Source of the DNA: Symbiodinium microadriaticum
Taxonomy: Eukaryota > Sar > Dinophyceae > Suessiales > Symbiodiniaceae
DNA length: 64,000 bases
Direction of reading: 5' to 3'
Assembly: GCA_001939145.1 (NCBI GenBank)
Contig: LSRX01000840.1
Coordinates: forward strand, 106,817-170,816
The position numbers and the translations under genes are program-made. How positions within the stretch are numbered: the first letter of the stretch is position 1; the number at the start of each line of letters is the position of its first letter. A model generated the notes under the pieces. It made no database searches and was not told where the DNA came from. It worked only from the letters and a program-made list of their open reading frames with translations. Positions 43,615-55,039 of this stretch are shown piece after piece.

Positions 43615-43710
43615 ATTTAGGGTTTAGGGTGTAGGGGTTTAGGGTTTAGGGTTTAGGGTTTAGAGGTTTAGGGTTTAAGGCGTAAGGTTTAGGGTTTAGG
43701 GTCTGTTCTA
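43615..43710 (+). repeat. TTTAGGG array
   Basis: About 12 telomeric units with TTTAGAGG and TTTAAGG variants. Confidence 0.9.
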
Positions 43711-43726
43711 CCCCAAACCCTACTTG

Positions 43727-43850
43727 AAGGATCAAGGGACTTAGTAAGTCAGGTATACAACAAGGTAACTGAACACACAACTATACTTATGATTCAGAAT
43801 ACAGTACTTATGACCTTACTTGCTATGCCACATGATCCTCCAAATAGATC
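43727..43850 (+). mobile_element. MITE-like element, family I
   Basis: AGGATCAAGGGACTTAGTAA to GCCACATGATCCTCC. Contains ACTATACTTATGATTCAG. Confidence 0.6.
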
Positions 43851-44107
43851 CTAGAAGAAGAACCTTACCAAAAATTGAGAGCGGGTGCGCACGGGGAACC
43901 TCGACCCCAAACAAATCACAACCCACAATAGGCTCATACACAAACTAATATTAAGACCAGTATATTCACGTTGAGTGTTGTTTCCTGGCAGAAACGAATC
44001 CAGATCACCTGCCATAGATGCGCCAAGGTACTCTGCCTGCCCACCTCGAGGCAATGCAGGAAAAGATGATCATTGCCTGAGCCCAGGCTGTCTTATGCTT
44101 GTACGAT

Positions 44108-44219
44108 CCCAAAGGGTCCCATGTACCTTTTTAGTGGGATGTAGGCTTTCTATATTGGGAGTTACTATTATGATTTAGGGAAATATGCCGCATAAACAGT
44201 GCATGGGACCCTTTAGGGA
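44108..44219 (+). mobile_element. MITE-like element, family D
   Basis: CCCAAAGGGTCCCATGTACC to GCATGGGACCCTTTAGGG. The inner GGGAGTTACTATTATGATTT is shared by the family. Confidence 0.8.
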
Positions 44220-44746
44220 TTTGATCTCCAGGCCCTGGAACTGCATGAGCCCTTAAACCAAAGATTCTAAGCGCCGCAATATCGGGCTTTAGGGTTTAGG
44301 GTTTAGAGTTTAGGGTTTAGGGGTTTAGGGTTCAGGCGTTGAGGCTTTCGGGTTTAAGCCAAATGTCTCAGGAAATCCTTGCGGAGGCATACGACACGTC
44401 TTAGGAACCTTCACAAGAAGTTAACAGGACCCTTATATACAACCTGGCAAGATCCCTATAAAAAGAAAAAACCGTAGCTCAGCTGGGAAGTGGGCTCTGC
44501 GACGGCGGCAGCGACTCGCCACCGACAAGCCCGAGCCAATCCTCGAATACCTCTGCTCAGGGCTTTAACGGTGGAGAGCTTTGTGGATTCTGAGGCTCAA
44601 GTCTAGGCATTTTGGGTTTCCTGTTTTCCTGCTTTAGCGGTGAGGGCTTTGGGGGTTTAGGGATTGAGGTTTGATGTTTGGAGTGCAGGGTGGGGCCTTC
44701 AACGTTTAGGACGTTGGGTCTCAGGATATGGAATTGGTCGCATACC

Positions 44747-44849
44747 CTAAGGGTCCATGTACCCATATGAGTATACTTTGACCCTAAAGTACCCATAGAG
44801 GGGCTACTTTAAGGCCTAGGTATATCTATTTGGGTACATGGACCCTTAG
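44747..44849 (+). mobile_element. MITE-like element, family C
   Basis: CTAAGGGTCCATGTACCCAT to GGGTACATGGACCCTTAG, nearly identical to 43287-43389. Confidence 0.85.
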
Positions 44850-44915
44850 GGATAGAGCTAAAATCGGAAATCAATTGCTTCCACCGACTCAGAGGCCCTC
44901 TACTACACCCTATAA

Positions 44916-45026
44916 CCCAAAGGGTCCTATGTACTGTTATGGGGGATACTTCCCTAAATCATAATACTAATTCCTAATTTAGAACCCCTACATTCTACTA
45001 TATGGGTACATAGGACCCTTTGGGTA
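44916..45026 (-). mobile_element. MITE-like element, family D, reversed
   Basis: CCCAAAGGGTCCTATGTACT to GGTACATAGGACCCTTTGGG. The core runs in the opposite direction to 44108. Confidence 0.85.
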
Positions 45027-45099
45027 ATTAAGCCCGTACGAAACACCATAACCGTACAGAAACTCCTACGCTAAACCCACCAAGCCCAAATTCGACACT

Positions 45100-45320
45100 G
45101 AACACCCTGAACCCTAGACCCTAAAGCCTAAAACCCTAAATCCTAAAACCCTAAAAACCCTAAAAACCCCAAACCCTAAAACCCTAAACCCCTAAGGCCT
45201 TAAACCCTAAATCCTAAAACCCCTAAACCCTAAAACCCTAAACCCTAAAATCCTAAACCCCTAAAACCTAAAACCCTAAAAACCCAAAACCCTAAAACCC
45301 TAAAACCCTAAACCTTGTAA
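45100..45320 (+). repeat. CCCTAAAA-type array
   Basis: About 25 units, many with four A (AAAACCCT). TTTAGGG variants of opposite polarity follow at 45410-45515. Confidence 0.9.
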
Positions 45321-47065
45321 TCCCTCTAAACGAGACCCCAGAAGTCACAGGCCTTTTGATGGACGACTGTAAAAGTTGCACTGAAAGGGCCATGGCATGC
45401 AGTAGATATAGGTTTTAGGGTTTGGGGCTTAGGGCTTTAGGGCTCTAGGGCTTGAGGGTTTTGGGGTTTTAGGGTTTTTAGGGTTTGGGGCTTGACGTTT
45501 AGGGTTTGGGGTTTAGGGTGCCCAGGGAATAACATGTCGGCTTCAGGGCTCGGGGCTTAGAGGTTAAGGTTTAGGATGGGACGAAGCCGGCGATTCGCAA
45601 GGCTGATCGTGTCGGTAAACTCGAATCTCAAACCATCTGGCAGAACACCGCAGAAACCCAACTACTTCAAAATATGTTCAGATGAGTTACAATAGCTGCA
45701 TCTTATCGAAAGGCTGTTGGCTCGATGCCTCCTGGATGTTCAGAGTCTCCGGATTCGAACTTCCCCTAAACCCTAAACCCTAAACCCCTGAACCCCTGAA
45801 CCCCTAAACCCCTAAACCCCTAAACCCTAAACCCTAAACTACTATAAATAAATAAAGGAACCCCGCGAAATATTGGGAGCCGCTAGGATGCAGGATTAGA
45901 GACTCGGATTCAGGATTAGGAAGGAAGGTTTAGGGTTTAGGCTATAGGGTTTAGGCTGGGACCTACGAACTGTAAACACCTCCAAAACCACTGGGTTAAT
46001 ATCTCTGCATTGGAGGGGGAAGGGAGGGTGGGGGTTAGGGCTCTGGGTTTCGGGTTTAGGGTTCACCGGTTCGGGTCTAGGGCTCCTGATTCAATGTTCA
46101 GGATTTAGGGTTTAGGGTTTAGGGTTGAATGAGCGGCAGCAATCCCGAGCTCGGGCAACTAGGTGCTGCGTACACTCATCCCCTCTTAAAATCCTAAACC
46201 CTAAACCCTGAACCCTGAACCCTAAACCATAGGTTTTCAAGTTCGGTTTGATCGATCCGATTCTCGAAGGTACCCTGCGGAGAACAATGCCATCTTCACC
46301 AAGTTTAGAACATAGATCCTCATGAAAGAGTTTAGGGTTTAGGGTCTGCGGACGAGCTAAGCTCGCCACAGGATCACACTTTCTGGCGATAGAAGAACCT
46401 TGATAAAGACCTCAAGACTGCAGAGGAAAGAGCAGAACAGCACTCCCAAGGCGATAACCCAAACCCAAAACCTGAAGCACCAGATTCTTAAATTCCCCAA
46501 ACCCTAAACCCTAAAACCTAAAACCCTAAACCCTGAACCCTAAAACCCTAAACCCTTACTTTCAGAAAGCCCCAAACCCCAAGCCCCTAAGCCCGGAAAG
46601 CCCTGAATCCTCACATCCCAGAATGAGTTCGGAGCCACGGGAGGTTCTCCTGGAAGAGCATTGTCTGTGTTTAGGATTTAGGGTTTAGGATTTCGGGTTT
46701 AGGATGCAGGGTTTTAGATTTAGGGTTTGGGATTTAGGGTTTAGGGTTTATGGTTTAGGATTTAGGGTCTAGGTTTTAGGATGTATAGGCAGGGTTTAGG
46801 GTTTAGGATTTAGGGTTCAGGGCTTAGGATTTTGGGTTTAGAGGTGTCAGGGTGTCCTATAGATGCCGTGAGAGTTCGACGAGGCTTTAGGGTTGCTTCA
46901 AGGCTCTCTTTAACCGGGTTGGTATAAGCTTATGGGGCCATGCTAAAACGAACAGTAAGGCACCCCCAAGAAATACTATAAACCCTAAGCCCTCAACCCT
47001 AAACTATAAATTCTAAACCGCAAACCCTAAACCTTAAACCCGAAGCCCTAAACCCTAGAGGCAAT
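45321..47065. other. Telomeric variants and spacer
   Basis: Arrays at 45765-45840 (CCCTAAA), 46185-46225, 46495-46560 and 46670-46860 (TTTAGGG/TTTAGGAT). No gene accepted. Confidence 0.55.
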
Positions 47066-47145
47066 AGTTTGAAGAGCTGCCAGGGTTTTGATTAGAGGCT
47101 TCGTGGTTTTAGGGCTTAGGCCTAGTGCTTTAGGGTAGCGGGTTT
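47066..47145 (+). repeat. Dispersed repeat, second copy
   Basis: Matches 38757-38845 (TTTGAAGAGCTGCCAGGGTT start), here without the exon-like sequence upstream. Confidence 0.8.
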
Positions 47146-47681
47146 AGGGTTTAGGGTTTAGGGTTTTAGGGTTTTAGGGTGTTAGGGTGTAGGGTTTATA
47201 GATGTTCATAGGGCTTTGTAGGGTTTAGGGGTGGGGGTGCTAGGGTTACAGGGTTTAGGGTTTAGGGCTTTAGGGTGCCGGGTTATAACAGGCTGCGAGT
47301 TCTGGTTTCTAGCAGCTTATGACGAGGTTTCTATCGGTGGGGTCGATTCACCAACTAGTTGAGATTCCATGATGTTTCAAAGCCCCCTAAACCCTAAACC
47401 CTGAACCCTAAACTCTAAACCCTGAACCCTAAACCCTAAACCCTGAACCCTAAACCCTGAATCCCAAACCGTACACTCTGAACCCGAAACCCTAAACCCT
47501 CAGTCCCTGGATCTGCAATTTCATTTGCTGTCCTGGGTTCTTATAAAGCCCTAAACCCTAAACCAACCCTAAACCCTGAACCCGAACCCTAAACCCTGAA
47601 TCCTAAACCCTCATCCCTGGACCGTCGGCTGCAAGTAGCTCTTCCCGCTGGTCCCACAGGTCTTGACGCTCAGGGCAGAAA
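47146..47681. repeat. Telomeric arrays, mixed polarity
   Basis: TTTAGGG variants at 47146-47280 and CCCTAAA/CCCTGAA alternation at 47385-47610. No gene. Confidence 0.8.
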
Positions 47682-47822
47682 ACTACGGTTGATGATATAA
47701 ATCCTGCATTACCCATAGTAGGGCTTAGGGTTTAGGGTTTAGAGTTTAGGGTTTAGGGATTGCCCTTAAGAAAGAATATATCATAATTCCCGTAGTTTAG
47801 GGTCCTTAGGGAAATGCATGCC
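47682..47822 (+). mobile_element. MITE-like element, family E, split by telomeric repeat
   Basis: Left end CTACGGTTGATGATATAAAT and inner ATATCATAATTCCCGTAGTT are family E. About 40 bp of TTTAGGG units (47719-47760) replaces the expected ATAAGGAATAT join. The right end has decayed. Confidence 0.75.
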
Positions 47823-48988
47823 TTGCACCGGCTGCCTGGGCCTGCCAACGGAAATCCATAAAGCCCTGAAGGCCCTACACCCAAAGCCCTAAACAAGAAA
47901 GGCCTAACGGTTTAAGGTTTGTCTTAGGGTTTAGGGGTTTAGGGTTTTGGGGTTTTGGGTCTTGGAGTTTTGGGGTTTAGGTTTTAGGGTTTTGGGGCTT
48001 AGGGTTTGGGGTTTTGGGGGTTTAGAGGTTAGGTTTTGGGGTGTAATGGGCCTTGCTCCTCTAAATCATAATAGTAATCCCTAATATAGAACCCTACATT
48101 CTACTATATAGGTACATACGACCCTTTGGGTAGGCCTTATCCTACACCCTCAAGGGATCAAACGCTGCAGAATCCTGAGATGCTGCCTGCCATCGTCAGA
48201 GCTTTGACCTCCAGAAACTTTGAGATTACCGGTTTGGGGCTTAGGTGGCTTAGGGTTTTGGGCTCAGGGGGTTTAGGGTTTAGGGTTCAGGTTTGAGGGT
48301 TTTGGGTTCAGGGGGTTTAGGGTTTAGGGTTCAGGTTTTTGGGTTCAGGGGTTCAGGGGTGGGCTTTAGGGCCGCATTGAGGTGTCTGAAGCTTGCCACG
48401 CGGATCCGTACCTCCACCTGCTTGCTGCGCTCCTTGAAACCGCGAGAGCTGCCTGCTACGGTACAAACCCTAAACTTAAACCCTAAACCCTAGCTGCTAG
48501 GGTAGAACGACACGTCAAACACTCAAGCAGCTGCTGTTTTTCTCGACAGGTTTAGGGTTCGGGTCTGGGGTTTAGGGCTCTGGGCTTTACAGTTTCGACA
48601 TCAACTGATGAGGCGTGGAAGGCCGCAAAACAAGATGGGCCGGGATTCCGGCACGGTATCAGCAACGAGAAAGCAAGCAAGTCCATCATTGCATTGTGTG
48701 GGTAGACGACGACAAGGCCGGGAACGGACGCAAATGCAAACGAACACAAAGCACGGTGATCATGTGCAGGATGAATATACTAATGACGATTAACAATGGT
48801 GATGGTAGTGGTGATGACGATGAAAATGACGAGGGTGAGGACAATGATGATGTAGCTGATGCGGGTGATTATGGTGATGATAATGATGGCGATGACGACA
48901 GCGTACGTGAGAATGGTCATCCAAACACGGTCAAGACGATCGAGCTGATCAGGATGATGACAACGACAGGGAAGGTCATGATGCTGCC
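47823..48988. other. Spacer with a GAT-rich frame
   Basis: A half family D element (right side only) sits at 48058-48132, and TTTAGGG/TTCAGGG repeats at 48285-48350. Plus frame 48615-49043 is mostly Asp/Asn/Gly from a GATGAT-like repeat and is not accepted as a gene. Confidence 0.5.
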
Positions 48989-49082
48989 TACCCATAGGCC
49001 CCTAAGTAGTTCCTGTTTATGGTTTATATTTAGATTCCTATAAGGCAATCCCAAAAAGGAACTACTTAGGGGCCTCTGGGTA
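48989..49082 (-). mobile_element. MITE-like element, family A, reversed
   Basis: TACCCATAGGCCCCTAAGTA to CTTAGGGGCCTCTGGGTA. The core ATAAGGCAATCCCAAAAAG is in inverted orientation. Confidence 0.85.
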
Positions 49083-49405
49083 GATTGAGAAGGACGGGGC
49101 ATGAGAATCGCCTGGATATTGAAGATGTTCATGCGGCTGAAGATGGTAGAGCCCTGAACCAAAAACCCAAAATTCCCAGCCGAAGCCCTGGCCTGACGTA
49201 ACCCCCAAACCCTAAACTCAAGAATCCAAAACCGTTCCGGTCAGAAAGGTGCCTGGGCTAAAGCGATGTCGGCCCGGTACAAAGGCTGCTGGTTTCCTGG
49301 CCTCAATCTAGACAGCTGGTCGGTAAACGTTGGGATGTTGCTGTCTGGGCTGCAGAGTTCGCAGCTGGACACTGCGGGCTTGCAAGTGCCTTTGAGCGTT
49401 GGGTT

Positions 49406-49499
49406 TACCTTTAGGCACCATAGTAGTTCCTTTTTGGGATTACCTTATCGGATCCTAAATGCAAACCACAAAAAGGAACTACTATGGAGCCTATGGGTA
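49406..49499 (+). mobile_element. MITE-like element, family A
   Basis: TACCTTTAGGCACCATAGTA to ACTATGGAGCCTATGGGTA. Confidence 0.85.
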
Positions 49500-49614
49500 G
49501 GGTCAAACTCGGCAGCTCGGTGTGAGTCGCCTCGGATCTAGCTTACAGCAACCCGCGACTAGGTCTTGATCTTCGGTAGGTGCCTGAAAGACCACAGCAC
49601 CAAACCAACAAACA

Positions 49615-49721
49615 CTACGGTTGCTGATATAAATCGTGCATTACCCGGAATAAAGAATATACCATAATTCCCATAGTTTAAAGTTCTTAAGGTAGTGCAA
49701 GATTTCTATCATCAACAGTAG
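49615..49721 (+). mobile_element. MITE-like element, family E
   Basis: CTACGGTTGCTGATATAAAT to TTTCTATCATCAACAGTAG. Confidence 0.85.
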
Positions 49722-49784
49722 CACGAGCACTTCAAGAGTTAGCGATGGTAAAANGATTTAGAGTAGAAGCCAAAAAACTGCAAT

Positions 49785-49891
49785 GTACGGTTGATGATAT
49801 AAATCCTGCAATACCCATAATAAGGAATATACCATAATTCCCATAGTTTAAAGTTCTTAAGGTAGTGCAAGATTTCTATCATCAACAGTAG
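49785..49891 (+). mobile_element. MITE-like element, family E, after an N
   Basis: TACGGTTGATGATATAAATC to TCTATCATCAACAGTAG. The left half matches 52726-52820 and the right half repeats 49670-49753. An N lies at 49754 just before it. Confidence 0.75.
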
Positions 49892-50201
49892 CACGAGCAC
49901 TTCAAGAGTTAGCGATGGTAAAATGAAGGCAAATGACAAGACTCCCGTCTGAAGCTCTATACTATGATAGATTCTGTTAGATAACTGGGCAATCTTCGCC
50001 AAGTCCTTACATTGCCCAACTAGGCCACCCCTCCAACAAAACCAAACCCTATAAACCCTACAAGCCCTGTTTCTTAAATCTTGAGCCTGCAACCCCACCA
50101 TCTGCCCCCTCCTCGCCCCGCCCACCCCCCGTTGGAAAGACCCGGGCTGATCCGGAGAGGCCCGACGGTGAACACTCACCTGCGGATTGGAGATGGGCTT
50201 C
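49892..50201. other. Spacer
   Basis: Unique sequence; nothing recognised. Confidence 0.4.
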
Positions 50202-50307
50202 CTAAAGGGTCCTGTGTACCCATATAGTAGAATGTAGGGTTTATATTGGGAATTACCATTATGATTTAGGGAAGTATCCCCCATAACAGTACATAGGACC
50301 CTTTGGG
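50202..50307 (+). mobile_element. MITE-like element, family D
   Basis: CTAAAGGGTCCTGTGTACCC to ACAGTACATAGGACCCTTTG. Confidence 0.85.
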
Positions 50308-50358
50308 CCTAGGTTTAGGCATTAAGGCTGCGCAAGCATCGTTATAAGGGTTTACGGG

Positions 50359-50444
50359 CCCAGAGGGTCCTACGTACTGTTATGATAGTACTTCCTGATA
50401 TCGAAACCCAACATTCTACTAGACAGGTGCATAGGACCGTTTGG
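50359..50444 (-). mobile_element. MITE-like element, family D, shortened
   Basis: CCCAGAGGGTCCTACGTACT to GGTGCATAGGACCGTTTGG. The interior has a deletion. Confidence 0.7.
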
Positions 50445-50717
50445 AGGGTTTGGGGAGGTTTGAGGTTTGAGGGCGCCAAAAATTTGGGGTTCAACTTTGG
50501 TGGTTGCAGTGTAGTTTCGACTACATTGAACTACCAAACCTATAAATATACTTTTTGGACAGGGTCCTTCTAAACTTCTATGTTGGGGTTCATAGTACGA
50601 ACCTACACACAAGTAGGTTACGGCAGTTTCGAGGCTACAAAGGCATTTGGAGCATCTAGGCATTCGGGCTTCAGAATGTGCAAATCTGTCTGTGTTACCA
50701 AATCAAAAGCTTAAGAT

Positions 50718-50816
50718 CTAGGTTACCCAGTAGCTCCTGAATAATAAGGGTACGCTTTGTCCGACAGGGAACCCCCCAAAAGAAAAGAGGCGAAAGTGTA
50801 CTACTGGGCAACCTAG
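50718..50816 (+). mobile_element. MITE-like element, family K
   Basis: CTAGGTTACCCAGTAGCTCC to TACTACTGGGCAACCTAG, 99 bp. A weak relative may lie at 53408-53515. Confidence 0.75.
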
Positions 50817-50884
50817 TGATGTAGATGGCGGCCTCCCGCTGCAATTCACCACGGCTTTGGGTTTAGGGCTTAGGGTTTAAGAGA

Positions 50885-51018
50885 GGGTCCCGACTCAATC
50901 AATAAGTAGTTACTTTATGGACCTGTAAGTATCATACCCCAAATTAGAGTTTGTTGAAGAGTACTTCTAAGTCTGCTTATATGGCCTACTACTACTTACT
51001 AAGTCCCCCGACCCTCCA
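50885..51018 (+). mobile_element. MITE-like element, family I
   Basis: GAGGGTCCCGACTCAATCAA to TTACTAAGTCCCCCGACCCT. Contains GGACCTGTAAGTATCATACC. Confidence 0.6.
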
Positions 51019-51797
51019 AGCGTTGCCGGGAATTGCCATTTCGCAGCCTAAACCGTAAACACCTGCATCGTACCAGCGGCTCCGAATCCATAAACTGCGG
51101 GTTGGAGGGCTTCGGCTGCAAGAGTATGCCCAACGCCGAAGGACGCCCTCTTTAACTCCGACAACAGCATCGTATAATAGGTTCCTTAAGAATTGGAATG
51201 GGATGTCGGGGTAGATTGTACGATAATTACACTGAACAAAACCCAAACTAGTATAGTAGGTAATTATTAAGGCCCCAATATTAGAACGGCTTTGCAACCG
51301 ACCTCTCAGTTTTGACGTTCCTGGATCTCATGAAGCCCAGGGTGTGCGGCGCCTCGATGTTGGCTGTCCGTGGCATTCTGAGGAGCTCGACGCCTTGAGA
51401 ATAAGGCCATTTTAGGGTTTCGGGTTTAGGGTTTAGGGTTATAAAGGTCAGCAGGAAGATGTAGAGGGCGGCTTCTATGCCTATGCTTGATAGCCACCTC
51501 TTGCGATGCGGACCCTAAAGTGGAATCACAGTTCAAAAAATCCATGACGCCCGTGCTTCGTTCAGAGTGATGCTTGATGTGTTTGATTTTTTTGCAGGGT
51601 TACATGGGCGGCGATGCAGTGTTGCAAGTTTACCTGCGGGTTTATACGGCTCTGTAGTAGGAGTTTGAAGGAAGTTGTGGCTTCAAGGGTATTTAAACGA
51701 TGGGTTCCACTGAATATGCTAAGCGGCACCATGGGCAGGCATAACGATACATCGCTAATAAACTCCTCCGAGCCCCCAACACAAACACTCTACCATG
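51019..51797. other. Spacer
   Basis: Partial family F element near 51190-51290 (GGTAATTATTAAGGCCCC) and a short TTTAGGG cluster at 51413-51440. No gene. Confidence 0.45.
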
Positions 51798-51909
51798 TGG
51801 GTAGTGGTCTAAATTAGGGTCCCTTTTGGGTACTTTTTTTCTTTTTTTATGAGGGTGCCGTACTAGTTTGGGGACCTAAAAAGGGACCTTAATTTAGAGA
51901 GATTGCCCA
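51798..51909 (+). mobile_element. MITE-like element, family G
   Basis: TGGGTAGTGGTCTAAATTAG to TTAATTTAGAGAGATTGCCCA, with GAGGGTGCCGTACTA. Confidence 0.8.
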
Positions 51910-52145
51910 TTTCAGAAACCGTAAACCCCTGAATCAACCAATAACCTGTGACTGCCCATGAACCTTCGAGTAGGCGTGAGGACTGTCCAAGCAGATCCTA
52001 AAAACATAGGGGTCGGCTTGGGGAGACGAGAAAGCGCAAATACAACTGCGCATTGCAGTGGCACCTCAAGCTTGACTTTGGCTCAGGAGTTTTGGGATTC
52101 GGGTGGATTTTGGGAACATAGAGCTGGCTCTAGTTAACTCGTTGA

Positions 52146-52412
52146 TCAAGTCCACTGAAAGGAAGCAGTCGTGAACCACGACAACCCGTTGGGGTCCACC
52201 TTTGCGCCAAGGCCAATGCTTGCAAACGGACGATGCGAACCAGCCATAAGCGATGCTTCTGACATGTGTCGGGTAGTAGGCAACGGCCGATGCTGAGCAA
52301 ATCTGCCGTTCCTTGGACTGGCTGCAACATCACCAAGCACTGCATGAGCCTGACCAGCTGTACGAATGCCGAGCTCAGCAAACCAGTGCGCGACCTGCCG
52401 AGCGCACCCCAA
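52146..52412 (-). CDS. Isolated protein-like ORF
   Basis: An 88-codon frame with a balanced composition (RQVAHWFAELGIRTAGQAHA, then SHRPFASIGLGAKVDPNGLS). It is more protein-like than its neighbours but has no recognised family and no evident splice partner. A second frame overlaps at 52130-52381. It could be a stray exon or chance. Confidence 0.2.
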   Translation of the reverse strand: MGCARQVAHWFAELGIRTAGQAHAVLGDVAASPRNGRFAQHRPLPTTRHMSEASLMAGSHRPFASIGLGAKVDPNGLSWFTTASFQWT

Positions 52413-52755
52413 AGCCTAAATCGAAACCCTAAACCCTAAACCCTAAACTCCAAAGCCTACATCCGGACCCTAAAGCCTAAAGCCTCAACCCGAAATCCTG
52501 CACCTCAAACCCTAAGCCCCATCGTAAGACTTCCATCCTGCAGCTGAAACCTGGCATCCTAAACCCTGCAACTTCAACTATAAACAAGCCTTACACTCAA
52601 CAAAAAATAACATCTCAAGTCGTGCTGTGCGATCACAGGGAGCAAAGATTAATCTGCCCACACGATCCTCAGAAAACCATGGGCCCCCTTCTCCGGGTCC
52701 TTACACTGCGGTTTGAGGTCTTCGGGATTTAGAGTAGAAGCCAAAAAACTGCAAT
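52413..52755. other. Degenerate telomeric spacer
   Basis: CCCTAAA triplet at 52428 and AGCCTAAA variants to 52580. Then the 95 bp block (52726-52820) also found at 49755. Confidence 0.6.
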
Positions 52756-52862
52756 GTACGGTTGATGATATAAATCCTGCAATACCCATAATAAGGAATA
52801 TACCATAATTCCCATAGTTTGGGGTCCTTAAGGTAATGCAGGATTTCGGTCATCAAAAGTAG
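52756..52862 (+). mobile_element. MITE-like element, family E
   Basis: TACGGTTGATGATATAAATC to TTTCGGTCATCAAAAGTAG. Confidence 0.85.
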
Positions 52863-53535
52863 TACTCCTGATGCCCTTATGTTAAATATAGAGAATCCAC
52901 GCTCAAGTCATCCTTATCCCATGAATCACTATAGAAACTTAAATCCTAAAGCCTAAACCCTAAACCCCAAAACCCTAAACCGATTAGAGGGTGTCAGGAT
53001 GTTTCCGGAATTCGGGCTTTAAGGGGCAATAAATTCTAATACCCTACCCCTGATATAACCTCACAAAGCCCCTATGTAACTCGAAGGGTCCCTTTAAGGG
53101 TCTCTCCTTTGAAATAGTCCCTTGAGGGCTTCGGACGCAAGGGCTAAGCTGCCATAAGAAAACCATCTCAGCCACCAGCCGCCTGGCTTCAAGAGCTTGT
53201 CCTGAGGGCTTGGGGCTTAGGCTTCAGGGTTCAGGGCTTTGGGTTTAGGGTTTAGGGCTTAGGCTTCAGGGCTTAGGGCTCAGGGCTTAGGGTTTGGGTT
53301 TAGGGCTTCAGGGTTCAGGGCTTAGGGTTTAGGACTTAGAGTTTCAGGTTCTAGGCTGGGCTTCAAGAGCTTGTCCGAAGATGGACGGATGGATGTACCT
53401 TCTCGTCCGGCATCCTGGGGGAACTACAGGCTAACCCCTTAAAGGACATACAGGGGCTATTCACAAAAAATAGAGTACCCCAACACAAGAATGGTTAATG
53501 GGTTACCTAGTCTACAACCAGGTGTTTTGAGAAGT
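52863..53535. other. Spacer
   Basis: TTTAGGG/TTCAGGG/CTTAGGG mixture at 53205-53350. No gene. Confidence 0.5.
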
Positions 53536-53875
53536 AGACCGATAGATAGAGAGGTGGATGGATAGGTAGGTAGGTAGGTAGGTAGGTAGGTAGGTAGGTA
53601 GGTAGGTAAGGTAGGTAGGTAGGTAGGTGGGTAGGTAGGTAGGTAGGTAGGTAGGTGGGTGGGTAGGTAGGTAGGCAGGCAGGTAGGTAGGTAGGTAGGT
53701 AGGTAGGTAGGTAGGTAGGTAGGTAGGTAGGCAGGTAGGTAGGTAGGTAGGTAGGTAGGTGGGTAGGTAGGTAGGTAGGTGGGTAGGTAGGTAGGTAGGT
53801 AGGTAGGCAGGCAGGTAGGTAGCTAGGTAGGTAGGCAGGCAGAAAGATCGGTTATCGGATAGATAGATTAGAATA
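53536..53875 (+). repeat. (GGTA)n microsatellite
   Basis: About 75 GGTA units with GGTG and GGCA interruptions. Confidence 0.95.
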
Positions 53876-54526
53876 GGCATTTAAGCGCATCTCCTTCTAG
53901 TCTTTGAAAACACAACAGTAACAGACTATCCCTGAAGAGGCTAATCTGATGCTTCTCGCCTTTGTACTTCAATAAATAAAGACGAGGCAGTCTGAGTGCA
54001 GTAGCATCTTATAGATTCCTACAGACATCCATGAACACATGGGGTTGACATACTGAGGGACAATATGGCGGTGTCTCCGGGCCCGGCGTATATTGCGGAG
54101 GAGGAACATCTAGCACGTCTATCACCCTGCCCATGGTCCGAACCGGCTGCATCCGGAACGCCGAGCCAACTCTGATTTCAGCTAAGAGGCTCGTTTGCCT
54201 TAAATCGGAATCCTAAACGGTCCTAAACCCTAAACAGGGAATCCTACACCCTAGACTTTCTGAACCCTAAATCCTTTCAGCTCTAGAGCCTGAATTTCAA
54301 AACATCCCCGGTAGCCTTGAGGAGTGTCGTTTAGGGCTTATAAAGGCTTGGTGGCTACTGTTTAGGGCTGGGTTCCGCAGCAACCCTTTAAACAAGGGGA
54401 CAACAGACGCTTTCACTGCTTCAGCACAGATCCCTGATGCGTGCGCCTTCTTCCAACGGTTTTCGCGGGGTGCGCATTCTGAAGAAAAGTCCGAATTCGA
54501 TACTTATGCCAAAATGGCAACGGAAC
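53876..54526. other. Spacer
   Basis: Low-copy sequence, no gene seen. Confidence 0.4.
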
Positions 54527-54640
54527 ATATGGGTGGGTCGTCTAAATTAGGGTCCCTTTTAGGGTCTTCACCAGGGTGCCGTACTATATTGGGGACAGAA
54601 GGGGGCCCTAATCTAGAGAACCCTAGAGAACCACCCATAT
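54527..54640 (+). mobile_element. MITE-like element, family G
   Basis: ATATGGGTGGGTCGTCTAAA to AGAGAACCACCCATAT. An internal AGAGAACCCT duplication sits near the right end. Confidence 0.75.
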
Positions 54641-54730
54641 AATGTTCGACGTGATCGACTCAAGACAGATCCTCGGTTTCGACCGGTGAATCAAGGAGTT
54701 GTCACTTCGCACACAGGTGTGGTACACTAC

Positions 54731-54843
54731 TACCAGAGAGCCCAGTACCCCTTGAATAAGGGAATATGGCTTCAATTATAAGGGGCTTCATATTATGATT
54801 TAAGCTATATTCCTTATTTAAGGGCTATTGGGCTCTCTGGGTA
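54731..54843 (+). mobile_element. MITE-like element, family N
   Basis: TACCAGAGAGCCCAGTACCC to GCTATTGGGCTCTCTGGGTA, TA at both ends. Confidence 0.85.
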
Positions 54844-55039
54844 CACCTGACATTTAATAAAGAGACCCCCAAAATTAAGAAGGATAGTTCATCAGGTACT
54901 ACTGCGGCCCCTAGAGGGTTTAGGCTATTCCCACGGCTTGGGAAAAGATTCATGGCTTGGATGGCTGAGAGCCCGCACGCAGTCGAAACGACCACATCCC
55001 GCCGAAACGCTGGTGAAAAGCTCACCTGTTGCCAGGGCT

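Noticed and set aside
48615..49043. 142-codon acidic protein
   Set aside because: The Asp/Asn/Gly tract is a GAT-type repeat and the frame runs into a family A MITE.
52064..52082. Second relict spliced leader (ACTTTGGCTCAGG)
   Set aside because: Only a partial match, and no coding exon follows.
53512..53880. Leu/Pro/Thr/Tyr-rich minus frame
   Set aside because: Translation of the GGTA microsatellite.
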